Notes: generated from the sequence alone by a model not told the origin. Numbered from the stretch's first letter, positions 22,577 through 33,277 are shown. The stretch is 64,000 nucleotides of DNA from Ornithodoros turicata (GCF_037126465.1 NC_088201.1:3725001-3789000); one strand, 5' to 3'. Made by a program: numbers and translations.

Positions 22577-22823
22577 ACCGGAGACCGTGGTGGTGATGGT
22601 GAAGGGTCTCGCCGTAGTCTGCCTCACACATGCGGGCAACGTCACGACTGAATATGCGTCCAGGGCCGACTTCTAAGGGAACTGTGCCGACATATGTCTG
22701 AAAGCGTCCGAGGAAAACCCAGGAAAAAAACCCAGACAGCACAGCCGGCACCGGGATTCGAACCCGGATACCTCCCAGTCTCAACGTGACATGCCCAGCA
22801 CGCTAACCACTGAGCCACGCGAG
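22577..22823 (-). mobile_element. tRNA-derived SINE (Ruka-like)
   Basis: On the minus strand, bases 22823 down to 22742 are tRNA-like with a pol III A box (TGGCTCAGTGG) and B box (GGTTCGAATCC), followed by a tRNA-unrelated body and a CACCATCACCACCACG tail. It interrupts the trailer of unit B between CTACCGGAGA and GAGCTACTCTG, which are contiguous in copies A and C. tRNA-derived SINEs named Ruka are known from ticks; assignment to that family is a guess. Confidence 0.75.
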
Positions 22824-22871
22824 CTACTCTGAACCTGCCGTAGTTCTCCTGTAGCCAGTAGTAACCTACCC

Positions 22872-22915
22872 TAGAGTCACTAAACAAGCTTCGCTTCAGA
22901 GTACCGACACTAAGG
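22872..22915 (+). mobile_element. hAT-like MITE end (TAGAGTCACT family), truncated
   Basis: Only one terminus is present (TAGAGTCACTAAACAAGCTT, then CGCTTCAGAGTACCGACACT). Confidence 0.7.
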
Positions 22916-23550
22916 TCCGTTAGATCCGCCTTTTAGATCCGCCGATTAGATAAGGTCCGCTAGATTCCTGGAGGCGCTCACGTTCGGTTAGCAACGGTCT
23001 CGTGATCCAGCGCGGGCGCCAGACCAGCAATTTCCGAACGCTAGGCCGTGCGTGTTGCCGCGAAATGACCAAGCGAATTCGCCGTAAGAGGTAGAGCTTG
23101 AACAAAACTCGGTGATCATGATGTATAGCAGAGCTAACTACAACCCCATTTTCAATAAGACTGGAGAGATAAACCTTTATTCTATAGAGCGGAAAGAAAG
23201 CAGGCGAGCTGGTGATAATTGATCTCCATAACGAACCCAGAGACTGGGGAAATAACACACACTACAGGGGTCTCAAACACAGCTGAAAGTTTATTTTGTC
23301 CCACACAGATAGGGGGAAACACATCAAGGGGGAAAGGGGGAGAGAAAAAAACATTTAGAACTGCTTCGTGTAGGAAACAGAAGGACCGGTAATGACATTC
23401 CCAGACGTTCATATCTCTAAGTTGTCCCGTAGAATTTCCGTACTCTATCCCTGTCGGATAACTGGACACGGTATGGGTCTGTTGCCCTAAAGTTTCGCCC
23501 GGCGACCCCAGCGCCAAGTCCCTCATGTGCCGAGCGCCCTTACTAGATGG
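22916..23550. other. Unassigned sequence
   Basis: GATCCGCC repeats lie near 22926-22946. On the minus strand AATAAACTTTCAGCTGTGTT near 23277-23296 looks like a retroelement 3' end. No protein motif found. Confidence 0.35.
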
Positions 23551-24421
23551 CAGAGGTGGGGAGTAATGCATTACAAAGTAATGCATTACCGGTAATGCAT
23601 TACTTTTGAGTAATGAGTAATGGTAATGAATTACATTTTGCCAGCAAGTAATGAGTAATGGTAATGCATTACATTTCGACTGAGTAATGCAGGGTGGCAT
23701 TACTCATTACTTTTGTCGAATGTTCATTGCGCCACGTGAAGATTGGGAACATCAAGGTTTTCTTCAACCCCCCTTTAACAATGAGCACAAGGCAACAAGG
23801 AAAGAGAAAGGCGCAGCCTGGGGAATTCTGCAAGAGTTCAACAGTCGGCGGTGTGTGTCACAAGTGTCTACATGATGATATCACCGATTTTCTCTTGTGC
23901 GCATTTGGAGTAAAGGAAAGTTAATGAAATAGAAACATAACCTCTATGAGGATAATACGTAACAATTGCCGTAGGGATTCACTATTTTGGTATGGTACAC
24001 TGTTAGCTTCTCTTGTGCTGTCAGAGGTAGTTTTTCTGCCAGGACAGAACTGTATAACTGGGCCTCATCCGCCGGCTCCATAATGCTGGAAAAGCCATCA
24101 TCTGTAATAAATCTTATCTATAGCTTTTGCCTATCAGACTCGCTTCTGCGGGGATTTAGTGGCACCGATTTGGGGACACTCGGGTGGCTATTGCCTATAG
24201 CAAAAAAAGCAAGGAAAAAACTTATGCATAGCACCTTTGAGGCTTATGCCCTAAAACGTAAATGTAATGCCAGAGTAATGCCATTACTTCGTTAAAGTAA
24301 TTGCATTACTAATGCATTACTAATATCCAAAAAGTAATGAGTAATGTAATGCATTAGTTTTTTATGCAAGTAATGAGTAATGGTAATTCATTACAAAATA
24401 AAAGTAATTTCCCCACCTCTG
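23551..24421. mobile_element. hAT transposon, non-autonomous, 871 bp
   Basis: Starts CAGAGGTGGGGAGTAATGCA and ends with the complementary CCCCACCTCTG, flanked by the exact 8-bp duplication CTAGATGG (23543-23550 and 24422-24429). CAGAGGTGGG ends plus an 8-bp duplication are characteristic of hAT elements. Both subterminal regions are filled with GTAATGCATTAC palindromes and AGTAATGAGTAATGG repeats, the kind of subterminal motif arrays bound by hAT transposases. No transposase frame seen. Confidence 0.9.
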
Positions 24422-24638
24422 CTAGATGGTGGTGTCCGGCGTGTTGTATGACCAGTAGCTTCTTTGGAGCCACGCGAGGGTCACGTTACCTGAATAACCC
24501 AATGAGGTCCCTTTGCACACGCCACTCTGGGGGCCACTTCGGCGCGACACCACCACACCTCCGCAAGTATTCCGAAACTATGCGTTGGGGGCCCCCATAG
24601 AGATGTATATGGAACCGAAACCCGAAGGCGAGCGTTGA

Positions 24639-25054
24639 CAGTGGCGTAGCCAGACCTCCAAGGTAGGGGGGGCTCGATACGAAAACACGACCCCCCCCCC
24701 GCTGATCCTGTGTCGACAACACACACATACTTGTGCACACTGCAAACTGATGATTAAAAAAAGGAACGAAAATAGTTGATTTAGACGTTCACAATACGAT
24801 TACAGGTATAGGCTGTCATGACCAATGAGGTGGTGTCACGAGATTGGAAGTATTTTGAAAAGCTCATACTTTGAAAACCATTCAAGAGTGCATCTTAGAC
24901 AGACGCCATGAACTGCAAGAACTTTCGCGATCGTCACACTGGTCCCCCCCCCCCCCATATATTATGTTCTCGGATTTGCACGATTTGTGTGGGTTGGTCC
25001 GTGGCAGGTAGGGGGGGCTCGAGCCCCCCTAGCCCCCCCGTGGCTACGCCACTG
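24639..25054. mobile_element. hAT MITE, CAGTGGCGTAGCCA family, copy 1
   Basis: 416 bp between CAGTGGCGTAGCCA and TGGCTACGCCACTG, with the exact 8-bp duplication AGCGTTGA (24631-24638, 25055-25062). G/C homopolymer runs just inside both ends. Nearly identical in body to 31814-32230. Confidence 0.92.
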
Positions 25055-25835
25055 AGCGTTGATGTCACTAGAGTGGCCCCCAATCTCGGCTTCACTTCTC
25101 AGAGCAATAGCATAGCAATAGGGCTCTTCCTCTCTTTCTTTCCTCCGTGTCAAAACACGTGCTGATACCGATGGCGCTGAGCCCCGTCCGAAAACGAAGC
25201 CATTAAAGTTTCAGTTTCAAAGTCGAATAAAAATTGCGCAAACATTCCGATTTAGGTACTCTGCGCGATTATTTCGGATATATTTACCTAAAAAAATAAC
25301 TTGGGCAAATGACGATATACGATCATAAGCGATCGATGTTCACACGTACTACACTAGCAGAGTGCACATGCAAGAGTGCTCTTTCAGTTCACCCTGGTGA
25401 AGTTACGCATATTTCTAGCGCACATGGCTAAAATTCCAGCAGAGCTGGGATAAGTTCACATGCCAGTAAAGTGGCACTACTGCAATCCAACATGAAAACC
25501 ACTTGCTAGTGGGCAGGACCTTAGTTGGAACCATGCAGTTGAAAACCATTTGCTTTTCGTGCGGAACCAATTCACTCGTGCATGAAATCCATTTGCTGGC
25601 AAACTGGAGCACGGTTGGAACAAATTGGAAGCCATTTGCCAGTCAAGTGGAAACACTTCACTTTGAAATGGTCCACTTAAGGCCATTTTGTTTCCCAAGT
25701 GAATTTACTTTGTATTTCAGCCCAAATTTCTACTAGGGAGAAGATTTCAATTTGCTTCCTATCAGCTATTTGTCATAGAAGAAAAGAAGAAAAAAGGATG
25801 TCATACTGTGGTGCATACTCGAAAGGAAGAAAACG

Positions 25836-27420
25836 GATGGAAGCAGTTCGGCTTGTTTTCTTCTCTTCCTGACTGGCGCTTGAGTGAACTATACATCTTA
25901 GAGAGGCGGGCCCTACGACTATGCTTACTCCTCCCTGAAGCCCGTCTGCCTTCACTGAAAGAACGCTTTCGGCTTCTTACTATCTGTTGCTACCTCTCGC
26001 AAAGGCAACACCCGGTTGCGTTGGGGAATAATGAGTCGATGAGAGACTGTCGGCTTTGGTTAACACGTCGTTGGCACCGTAGGAACACACCGCAGCTGCT
26101 CTTCGCCGAACAGCTCCTCGCGCCACTGAGGATCTCTTTCGCGGATGTCTGCGTACTTGGTCCTCGCCGGGATGCCCCCTTGGTTCAGGTCTCCGAAATA
26201 TTTCATGCGGATGCCAAGCGACTCCCACTGATTACTCTACAGAGGACATTAACGGACCACCTAGATCGCTACGCGCAGCACTTGATCGTTGCAACGGACG
26301 CGTCGGTTTCTGAGGAGTGCGCTGGAGCTGGCTTGTTTTTCCCACAACTTGGTTTCCAGTTTCCGGTTCACCTCCCTGACTTTACCCCGCCCTTTGACAG
26401 CGAGTTCTTAGCTATGGCCCTTGCCCTTAGGAGGGTTCCTCCAGCCTTCGAACGAGGTCTCTTGCTGTCGGACTCCCTATCCGTCATTTCAGCTTTGGCG
26501 TCGCCCTCAGGTTTCCTGCCGTCCTCAGAGTCATTGGTGTCCATTTTGGTACGTCTTGCCCCGCCTCATATTCGCAACGTCACCATCACGGGGATTCCTG
26601 GCCACCGCGGACTCACCCTTAACGAAACCGCTGACACCCTCGCTAAAATGCCCCTCTCCGGAGAGATACTCCCTCTCCTCCCAGTACTTGTTCGCACTTC
26701 TGTTGCCAGGTATAGACGGCTGACAAGTCTGTCTCGAGCTGTCCCCCCACGCCCGCCCTATGAACATCTCGTCTTTTCGTGGAACCCTAACCTCTGCAGC
26801 TCCAGGCAGACAGAAGTCTCGGTGACGAGAGCTCGATGCCTGGCGCTACCGCTAAATTTTTACCTCTACCGTGCTGGACGGTCTTTGTCCCCTGCTTGCT
26901 CGACCCCCTGTGGCTAGGATGAAACAACTGAACACTTTTTGCTAACCTGTTCTCAGTTTGGCCAATTACGTCACAAGGTATATTTGGACCCCTTTGCACT
27001 TCTTAGGAGCCCCACTCTCATTGGCGTCAATGCTGTCTCTCGGAGCATCACACACTGCGCTCTATCATAGGGCTGTGGTAGCGGGTCTTGTATCGTACAT
27101 GGTGCTCTCCAACCGCTTCTAGGCACTTCCTTCCTACTCTCATACACTTTCACGTACACACACATTCATACAGCCATGCTTTTGGCCATGTATAGTCGTC
27201 ATACGCATATTCCTACATACGTGCATACCCAGTTGTTCATGTATTAGTCTTCATCACACGTCATATATATGTCATAAGTTACTTGGGTCTGATCTGGCTT
27301 TAGTCCCTACCATTACTGCACAGACATAGACATAGACAAACATCGTTTGTCCCTTTTGTCCTGGCCAATCTCCCTTAGTGGCTCACGGCCATCATCTCCT
27401 TGGAAGAAGAAGACGAAGGA
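25836..27420 (+). mobile_element. 5'-truncated I-type LINE with RNase H
   Basis: Flanked by the 11-bp target duplication GGAAGAAAACG (25825-25835 and 27421-27431). The open frame encodes the C-terminal part of ORF2 with an RNase H domain: LIVATDASVSEECAGAGLFF, DSEFLAMALALR, LLLSDSLSVISAL and GIPGHRGLTLNETADTLAK supply the Asp, Glu, Asp and Asp active-site residues in order. A CxxC-ETTEHFLLTC zinc motif follows but is cut by an in-frame TAG at 26915-26917. The 3' UTR ends in CTGGCCAATCTCCCTTAGTG and a GAAGAAGAAG tail. RNase H in a LINE points to the I/R1-related groups. Confidence 0.85.
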
Positions 27421-27518
27421 GGAAGAAAACGAAGCTTCATTCCGAACGTTCCAATCGCCCTCAGTGGCTAACGGCCATTGCCCTGAGGTAGAAGAAGAAG
27501 AAGCACGTTCATTCCACA

Positions 27519-28904
27519 ATGTACGCTGTTCGACGCTCGGAGCGTCTGAAAATGCAGAGACGATCAGCAGCCAAGGTACCTCCCGTACAGAATAGTGTGG
27601 ACTATGAGACTCTGTCTGTAGAAGTCTTCGAAAGTTACCTCTTGGAGTACGTGGCACGAAGTCAGAGACGAGGTTGCAAGGTTGTCAGGTTGGATGTTGA
27701 TAGACACGCGCGTTTCCTGCAGAGCCGCTTCAGCCTTCCTGCGGACTTCCAAGTTTCCTACCGTTGGGTTCTTAAATTCATGAACAGACACGGACTGCTC
27801 CGCATGGACAGCGACGTCTTGCAAGACTGCACTGCAGCCCATGCTGGCCACACTGGTGGTGGGGTGAAGCGTGAAGCCGATTCTGACTTACCTCGTTCAG
27901 GAAGTAAGAAGCTCTTTCTTGACACGCAAAATGATAGATCGTGTCGTAAGGTGCAAAGACGGACCGATTCGCACGTTATGACTGAAGAACGTCACTCTGG
28001 AGCAGTTAATCTCAATAGGGAGCCTACAAAGTGTTCGGGTAAACACAATGCGAAAGCACTGCCGAGCATTCTTGGGCGACGTCGGCATCCAAATGGCACT
28101 GCACCCGGGCCGGGATCATCGACCTCACGGATTGCTTTTGATGCATTAACCAAGTCGGTGCACAGCGACATGGCACGGTGCAAATCCGACATTGTTCCTC
28201 GTGCAGCTAACAGCACCGGACAGAAATCCATGGACGGGAAGAAAAAGAGTCAAACTTCACAAGTGAGCGTGCTCTCGCACAGTATTTCTGTAACTTCTCT
28301 TAGGGGCCGGGTATCCGTCAGTCAAAACCAGGTCCAACTGACAGTAAAGCAGAACTCAGCTCAAGCAAAGAAGCCTGCCTCCTTGAGAAGGACTGGTGCT
28401 GCAATCTTGACAGCCTTTCTGCACGGCTACATCTCGCGTAAAAATGCATTAAGGTCACGCGAAGCACTCTACAAGCGGATTAGCTCTAAGAACACTTCAA
28501 ATCGCATGTATCTTCAAGAGTACATCAGAGATCACCAGAAGAGGCTGGCGCATTCCCAAGACAGGAATCGTAGCAGCACAAGGCACGCTGCAGCATCTCC
28601 TGTTCCGTCAAAACCTGGCCAGTTTCAGACAACATCAACCAGCAAGGTTCCTCTTGGTCTAGGGGCACTGGGAGGTTCTTTCCAAGCACTCCACCAATCC
28701 TCTAAGCTGCATCTCTCCGTTGCGGACGTGCAAGATCCTCGCGTGCTTGGTACAAGAGAAGCGCTGTCCACGCCTACTGCAGCGGCGAAACATGAGCGAT
28801 TAGAAAGCATTGTCAATACTTTATGGGAGAAGCATCGTCCAGTGGATGAAGGAGTAGATCTCTCATCTGGGGAGCCTTTTGGACGATTCCGTCACGTGTA
28901 CTGA
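27519..28904 (+). CDS. CENP-B/Tc5-type helix-turn-helix protein, copy C
   Basis: Intact frame of 461 residues starting MYAVRRSERLKMQRR. The helix-turn-helix region ends in FQVSYRWVLKFMNRHGL. The last about 17 residues (after KHRP) are read in a different frame from copies A and B, which end in KE followed by a stop; a small indel near 28840 lengthened this copy. The body is otherwise collinear with A and B. Immediately upstream of its start the leader carries a short LINE-tail-like piece (CCTCAGTGGCTAACGGCCAT, then GAAGAAGAAGAAG). Confidence 0.6.
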   Translation: MYAVRRSERLKMQRRSAAKVPPVQNSVDYETLSVEVFESYLLEYVARSQRRGCKVVRLDVDRHARFLQSRFSLPADFQVSYRWVLKFMNRHGLLRMDSDVLQDCTAAHAGHTGGGVKREADSDLPRSGSKKLFLDTQNDRSCRKVQRRTDSHVMTEERHSGAVNLNREPTKCSGKHNAKALPSILGRRRHPNGTAPGPGSSTSRIAFDALTKSVHSDMARCKSDIVPRAANSTGQKSMDGKKKSQTSQVSVLSHSISVTSLRGRVSVSQNQVQLTVKQNSAQAKKPASLRRTGAAILTAFLHGYISRKNALRSREALYKRISSKNTSNRMYLQEYIRDHQKRLAHSQDRNRSSTRHAAASPVPSKPGQFQTTSTSKVPLGLGALGGSFQALHQSSKLHLSVADVQDPRVLGTREALSTPTAAAKHERLESIVNTLWEKHRPVDEGVDLSSGEPFGRFRHVY

Positions 28905-29479
28905 GTAAAAATCATCAAACGTATGCTGGGCAGTAAGTTGCGGAGGGGTTTTGTGTGGAACGTTGGATCGAACGGTTGCTCTACGTTGTGTCTTTGCTGG
29001 TTTCTGTTATGTCTGTTGCGACGGATAGCTCTCAGGAACATTGGTATGTTTCACTTTGCACTTGTATCAGATATCGGGGAAATAAAGAAACGTTTTCGGC
29101 ATCGCTTTCGTCGTGCACTACACGCATATCACCAGTGGGGTACTTGAGCGCACCTCGACCGCGCATCACAACAGCTCGATGCGTGTATATAGTTCGTACT
29201 GTAGCATAAAACGAATGGCGAATTCGTATGGTCATTTCCTGGCAGATTTCTTCCTCGGGTTTCCTCGCGTGGAGTTTTCTTAGCGCCAGGAATCTGCCAG
29301 CAGCACCTTTTTGTCCGGCCCCGATCCGGCAAGGCAGCGCGTTGCTCAACAGTATCCGGTGTCGTCACATCAGCAACCTGTGTCTTTGGCTGTGCTGCCT
29401 TAGCTGTGCTTTTGGAAACTTCAAAGTGATCAATGGCTCAACTACCGGAGAGCTACTCTGAACCTGCAGCAGGGAGCGC

Positions 29480-29600
29480 CACCTTGTTTCCGCACTACAC
29501 CGGTATCGTCCCCATTTGAGGATCAAAGACGGCTAACATAATGAGCTCCCTGTGGGATAGAGAAGCATGTTGTGCGATAATCCATGTGCGTGACAGATTT
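29480..29600 (-). mobile_element. Fragment of the 1.2-kb hAT-like element
   Basis: Inverted match to the right part of 47187-48413: CCCATTTGAGGATCAAAGAC, CGGCTAACATAATG and GATAGAGAAGCATGTTGTGC all recur there in reverse complement. Confidence 0.7.
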
Positions 29601-29699
29601 CATGCCCATCATCCCCATCCTCATTGTCATCTCGATAAACGCGTTCTTCTTCGAACCTCAACAACTGTCACCGTGGGTCTCATGAGCCTCTAGAGATTA

Positions 29700-29880
29700 C
29701 TCCGCACGAAACCCTGGCCAATCGCCCTGTGTGGCTGGTGGCCACTGTTCCTAGTGGTGGAAGAAGAAGAAGAAGAACCTGGTGGAGGGGCGTGTTACAT
29801 CATGACTAGCCCTGGCCAATCGCCCTCAGTGGCTAACGGCCATTGCTCTGAGGTGGAAGAAGAAGAAGAAGAATCTAATC
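29700..29880 (+). mobile_element. Two (GAA)n-tailed LINE/SINE tails in tandem
   Basis: Two successive copies of CCTGGCCAATCGCCCTxxGTGGC...GGCC followed by GGAAGAAGAAGAAGA (ending near 29777 and 29872). These are the same 3' tail as at the end of the I-type LINE. Confidence 0.65.
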
Positions 29881-29929
29881 TCATTCGTTGCCGCCTCCAA
29901 CCGGTTCTAGCCCATGACCTACTACTATA

Positions 29930-30266
29930 CTAGAGACCTGGACATCCGTAATGCTCCCAGCACCGGGGTAGTAGTTCTGGCAATCGCCGCTTGGCTATGG
30001 GATTTGGCGCTAGCTCGCACTATTCGTTACCACGTGACTTGTCGAAACCGCGGCGATGTATGGTAGGCTGTGTTGACAACGACGAAGCAGAGATAAAAGC
30101 GCGTGCTTAGCAACAGCCTGTGTATCCCTGCGTAGCAGACTAAAGGCGGTGGCAAGGGTGATTCCTTCTCCCCAATAATGCTATGTGGCGCTTGCAGCGG
30201 TCACTAACGTAACTAACCCGTGACCCGTCTCTCCCATAGGGGATCGCCAGCTGTCCAGGTCTCTAG
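29930..30266. mobile_element. MITE with CTAGAGACCTGGACA ends
   Basis: Inverted termini CTAGAGACCTGGACA and TGTCCAGGTCTCTAG, with TATA next to both ends. 337 bp, non-coding. Superfamily unclear (TA-type target likely). Confidence 0.7.
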
Positions 30267-30319
30267 TATAGAGTAGGTCGTGTTCTAGCCCTTAGTGTCA
30301 CTGTCACACTCATATCATA

Positions 30320-30392
30320 CTGAATTAGCCCTGGCCAATCTCCCTTGCGGATCGCGGCCATCTTCCTGGGGAGAAGAAGAAGAAGAAGATTC
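30320..30392 (+). mobile_element. (GAA)n-tailed LINE/SINE tail
   Basis: CCCTGGCCAATCTCCCTTGC, GGCCATCTTCC, then GAAGAAGAAGAAGAAG; another member of the same tail family. Confidence 0.6.
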
Positions 30393-30439
30393 CCTCTTCT
30401 CAGCCTCTTTCTAAACCTGGAGCTTCGGAGCCGACGAAT

Positions 30440-31600
30440 TTTGGCGATGGGTAACGCTCCTCCAGCTGCTGCTGGTAATGGCGCGGCCTCGGGGAGCTCC
30501 GGTCCACCTACGACCTCACAGGCCCCTCCAGTAGTACGACCAGCGCGACCCTCCCACATTCAATGGTATCGACGGTCAAGATGCCGACGACTGGTTAGAC
30601 GAATTTGGACGGGTATGCCGTCACAACAGGTGGGACGACAGCAGTAAGCTGAACAACGTTGCCTTTTACCTGTCCGGTGTCGCTAAAACCCGGTTCTTGA
30701 ACCACAAAGGGGGAGTTCCAGGACTGGGAACAATTTGCAGGCCGTTTGCGTGACCTTTTCGGCAGACCATGCGTTCCGCAAAATTGACGCGGAGCAGAAG
30801 TTTTCGTATCGTACGCAGCAGCCTGAGGAGTCCTACATGTCCTATGTGGAAGACGTGCTGTCCCTCTGTAAACGGTCCAACCCAGATATGTCAGACGCTG
30901 AAAAAATACAATTTATACTGAAAGGAATCAGGGATGATGCGTTCCAACTTCTCATGGGCAAGGACTGTTCTACGGTTGCCGAAATACTTGCTTTCTGCAA
31001 GAAGCTTCAAGACGCCAGGAATCTGCGGAATAGAGAGACTTACGTTCAATGCGGAGCGGCGGCTGAGATTGTATCCCTCGACAACCTGCGCACTCTCGTT
31101 CGCGAAATTGTACGTAAAGAGCTCAGCAAGCAGATACCAACCGCCGAGCCAGCTCAACGTGAAACCCCTGCGCTTGTACAGTCTATAGTACGAGAAGAGA
31201 TTGCAGGCGCCCTAGAGCCTTGTACCGTTCCGCTTCAGCCATCGTACGCGGATGTTGTCCGATCCAACTTGTCCCCCGACTCCACAACTGCAGCGGTATC
31301 TCCAGCTTTTATCCGAAACCCCACCAGTTTTTCCGTTGGTCAGGCGAGGCGCCGTTTCACATGCTACTATACTGCGGTATACCAGGTCACACCATGAGAT
31401 TTTGCAGGAAGCGCCAGCGAGAGGAGTTTTGGGCCGGACGTTCCTCCTACGGGCCGCCGCAGATTTATGCGAATGCTCGATATCAAGCACACCCCTTCGA
31501 TCACCACCCGTGACCACTATATCTTTCGTCAACGCCGAACGAAGCGACCAGTGCGCCCAGGAGGTCCGACGACGCAAATAATCCACGCCGTTCCCGATCT
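30440..31600 (+). mobile_element. Gypsy-type gag with zinc knuckle, frameshifted
   Basis: Order of parts: FNGIDGQDADDWLDEFGRV (from about 30561) and WDDSSKLNNVAFYLSGVAKT, a frameshift near 30720, then SYRTQQPEESYMSYVEDVLS, MSDAEKIQFILKGIRDDAFQ and EILAFCKKLQDARN (about 30735-31030), a second frameshift near 31365, and a CCHC knuckle read as CYYCGIPGHTMRFC across it. This is a Ty3/Gypsy gag in the expected order; no protease or reverse transcriptase follows. Two frameshifts make it a pseudogene. Confidence 0.75.
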
Positions 31601-31679
31601 CCAGGTGGCCGTTGGAGATCCTCCTCACGTAGCCCAGTTCGCCTCACGTCGCCTCCCCCACGGGGAAACACATAGATGC

Positions 31680-32650
31680 AGAATTAAAAACAATGAAAAA
31701 ACCCCCAGTGCTGGGTAGGACGAGGACAGAGGAGAAAAGGACAAGGACCGGCACTGAACTGCAACCAAGTGAAGTTTATTTTTCGAGCAAACCAGTGACA
31801 CTCCTCTCACCCCCAGTGGCGTAGCCAGACCTCCAAGGTAGGAGGGGCTCGATACGAAAACTCCCCCCCCCCACCCCCGCTGATCCTGTGTCGACAACCC
31901 ACACATACTTGTGCACACTGCAAACTGAGGATTAAAAAAAGGAACGAAAATAGTTGATTTAGACGTTCACAATACGAATACATGTATAGGCTGTCATGAC
32001 CAAAGAGGTGGTGTCACGAGATTGGAAGTATTTTGAAAAGCTCATACTTTGAAAACCATCATTCAAGAGTGCTTCTTAGATAGACGCCATGAACTGCAAG
32101 AACTTTCGCGATCGTCACACTGGTACCCCCCATATATTATGTTCTCGGATTTGCACGATTTGTGTGGGTCGGTCCGTGGCAGGTAGGGGGGGCTCGAGCC
32201 CCCCCTAGCCCCCCCGTGGCTACGCCACTGCTCACCCCGCAAAAACCGACCAAAAAGAGAGCGCTATACACTAGAAACAAGTTCTTCCAAATCTGCTTGC
32301 CTATCTGTTGTTTCGTGCGTTGATAAATTCTTCTATTTCCTTGGTGAAATCAATGGATGCCATACTAACACAATTATCCCCTTCCTCTCGAATGTACCTA
32401 GCCTCCTGATAAAGAAGCTTCCCTCTTCCATGCCCGTGAAAAAGAATTTGCGTTCCGCGATAATCTGGGGGCTTGTTTGTTTGCAGCCATCGCAATCTTT
32501 TACGTGATCTTTTAAAGTTGAATATTGGAAGCTCGGCCTGGCATGCTCCTGCAACCTGACGTTGACGCATCTCTGCGTTTGCCCAATGTAAAATTTCTTG
32601 CAACCTAAAGGAATTTTGTACACGACATTCCGTTTGCAACCGGCGAACCT
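31680..32650 (-). mobile_element. Penelope-like element, GIY-YIG endonuclease end
   Basis: The minus-strand frame at about 32400-32650 encodes a GIY-YIG nuclease: NVVYKIPLGC (GIY equivalent), KKFYIGQTQRCVNVRLQEH (YIG plus the conserved Arg helix) and KDHVKDCDGCK. A frameshift near 32395 moves the rest (REEGDNCVSMASIDFTKEIE) into another frame. Penelope-like retroelements combine a reverse transcriptase with exactly this nuclease at the C-terminus; the reverse transcriptase is not present here. The 3' UTR continues to about 31680 with AATAAACTTCACTTGGTTGC and is interrupted by the hAT MITE at 31814-32230. Confidence 0.8.
31814..32230. mobile_element. hAT MITE, CAGTGGCGTAGCCA family, copy 2
   Basis: 417 bp, the same termini and body as 24639-25054, with the exact 8-bp duplication CTCACCCC (31806-31813 and 32231-32238). 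It sits in the Penelope 3' UTR. Confidence 0.92.
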
Positions 32651-32699
32651 AGTTGTGCTCTGAGGCGCGCAGTACGCGTGCGCGCGGGTAGAACGCCCC

Positions 32700-32972
32700 G
32701 GAAAACAAGATGGCGCATGCTCGCTCTTGGAACTCAGTGTCGGTACTCTAAGCATATAGACCACTTGCACTCCTACGTCATCGATTACGTTTCGCCGCCG
32801 CGCAAAGCATGCTGGTGGGCACCTATCAACCTTATCAGCCTTTTCGGCCGATCAGCAGACGCGTTTTTCCCGCTTCTTGCCAACCAGAGCAAAATATAAC
32901 CTCGAACCGGTCTTCTCGGGACGCCACATGTTTGTAAACAGAAAGTGGTCTATAGTTTATTTAGTGACTCTA
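32700..32972. mobile_element. hAT-like element end with a nested TA MITE
   Basis: The outer part has ACAAGATGGCGC, CTCAGTGTCGGTACTCTAAG and then TTTATTTAGTGACTCTA, the right end of the TAGAGTCACT family. Between AGCATA (32751-32756) and TAGTTTATT lies a separate element with inverted ends TAGACCACTT and AAGTGGTCTA (about 32757-32952). Confidence 0.65.
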
Positions 32973-33252
32973 TTTTGGATTATGAAGTATGAGTAGTCGG
33001 GAACGGTAAGGCACGCGGCACAAACTGCACGAGTAAAATGTGTGCTACGCAGAGATGGAGGCTTAGGAGGGAATGCGTCCCCCGTTTTAGTCGGCAGCCA
33101 TTTTCCTTCCAGAGTTCAACTTCCTTGTTGCCATGTGCTGTTGGTGGTCCGTGTTGGAAAATACGCATTTACTTACTTACATTTACTTCTTTCTACATTA
33201 CAGCCCACCTTCAACAACAAAAACGTATTCATTTCACGTGTGCTTGCTTCGA

Positions 33253-33277
33253 ATGATGATGATGATGATGATGATGA
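33253..33277. repeat. (GAT)n microsatellite
   Basis: Eight consecutive GAT units. Confidence 0.9.

Larger units (their letters stand above)
19903..22870 (+). mobile_element. Repeat unit copy B with CENP-B-type HTH ORF
   Basis: Homologous to unit C from about 19903 (GGGGCTCTTTCTCTCTTTC versus 25119 onward) through a 700-base leader, the ORF at 20643-21977, an AATAAA at 22272-22277 and the trailer up to CCTACCC at 22870, where a partial hAT-like MITE cuts in. A SINE (22577-22823) is inserted in the trailer, and a local inverted duplication lies at 22043-22169. The leader is full of CAAATGG, CAAGTGGAA and CACTTGG motifs. Confidence 0.7.
25112..29470 (+). mobile_element. Repeat unit copy C, split by a LINE
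   Basis: The leader (25112-25835) matches unit B; the unit then resumes at 27421 after the LINE insertion and continues through the ORF (27519-28904), AATAAA at 29081-29086 and the trailer to about 29470. It ends where a fragment of another transposon starts (GAGCGCCACCTTG). The 11-bp GGAAGAAAACG on both sides of the LINE proves that leader and ORF were one unit. Confidence 0.75.

Noticed and set aside
22742..22823. Functional tRNA gene
   Set aside because: The A and B boxes are good, but the segment is fused to a SINE body and tail and is inserted in a repeat; it is the tRNA-like head of a SINE.
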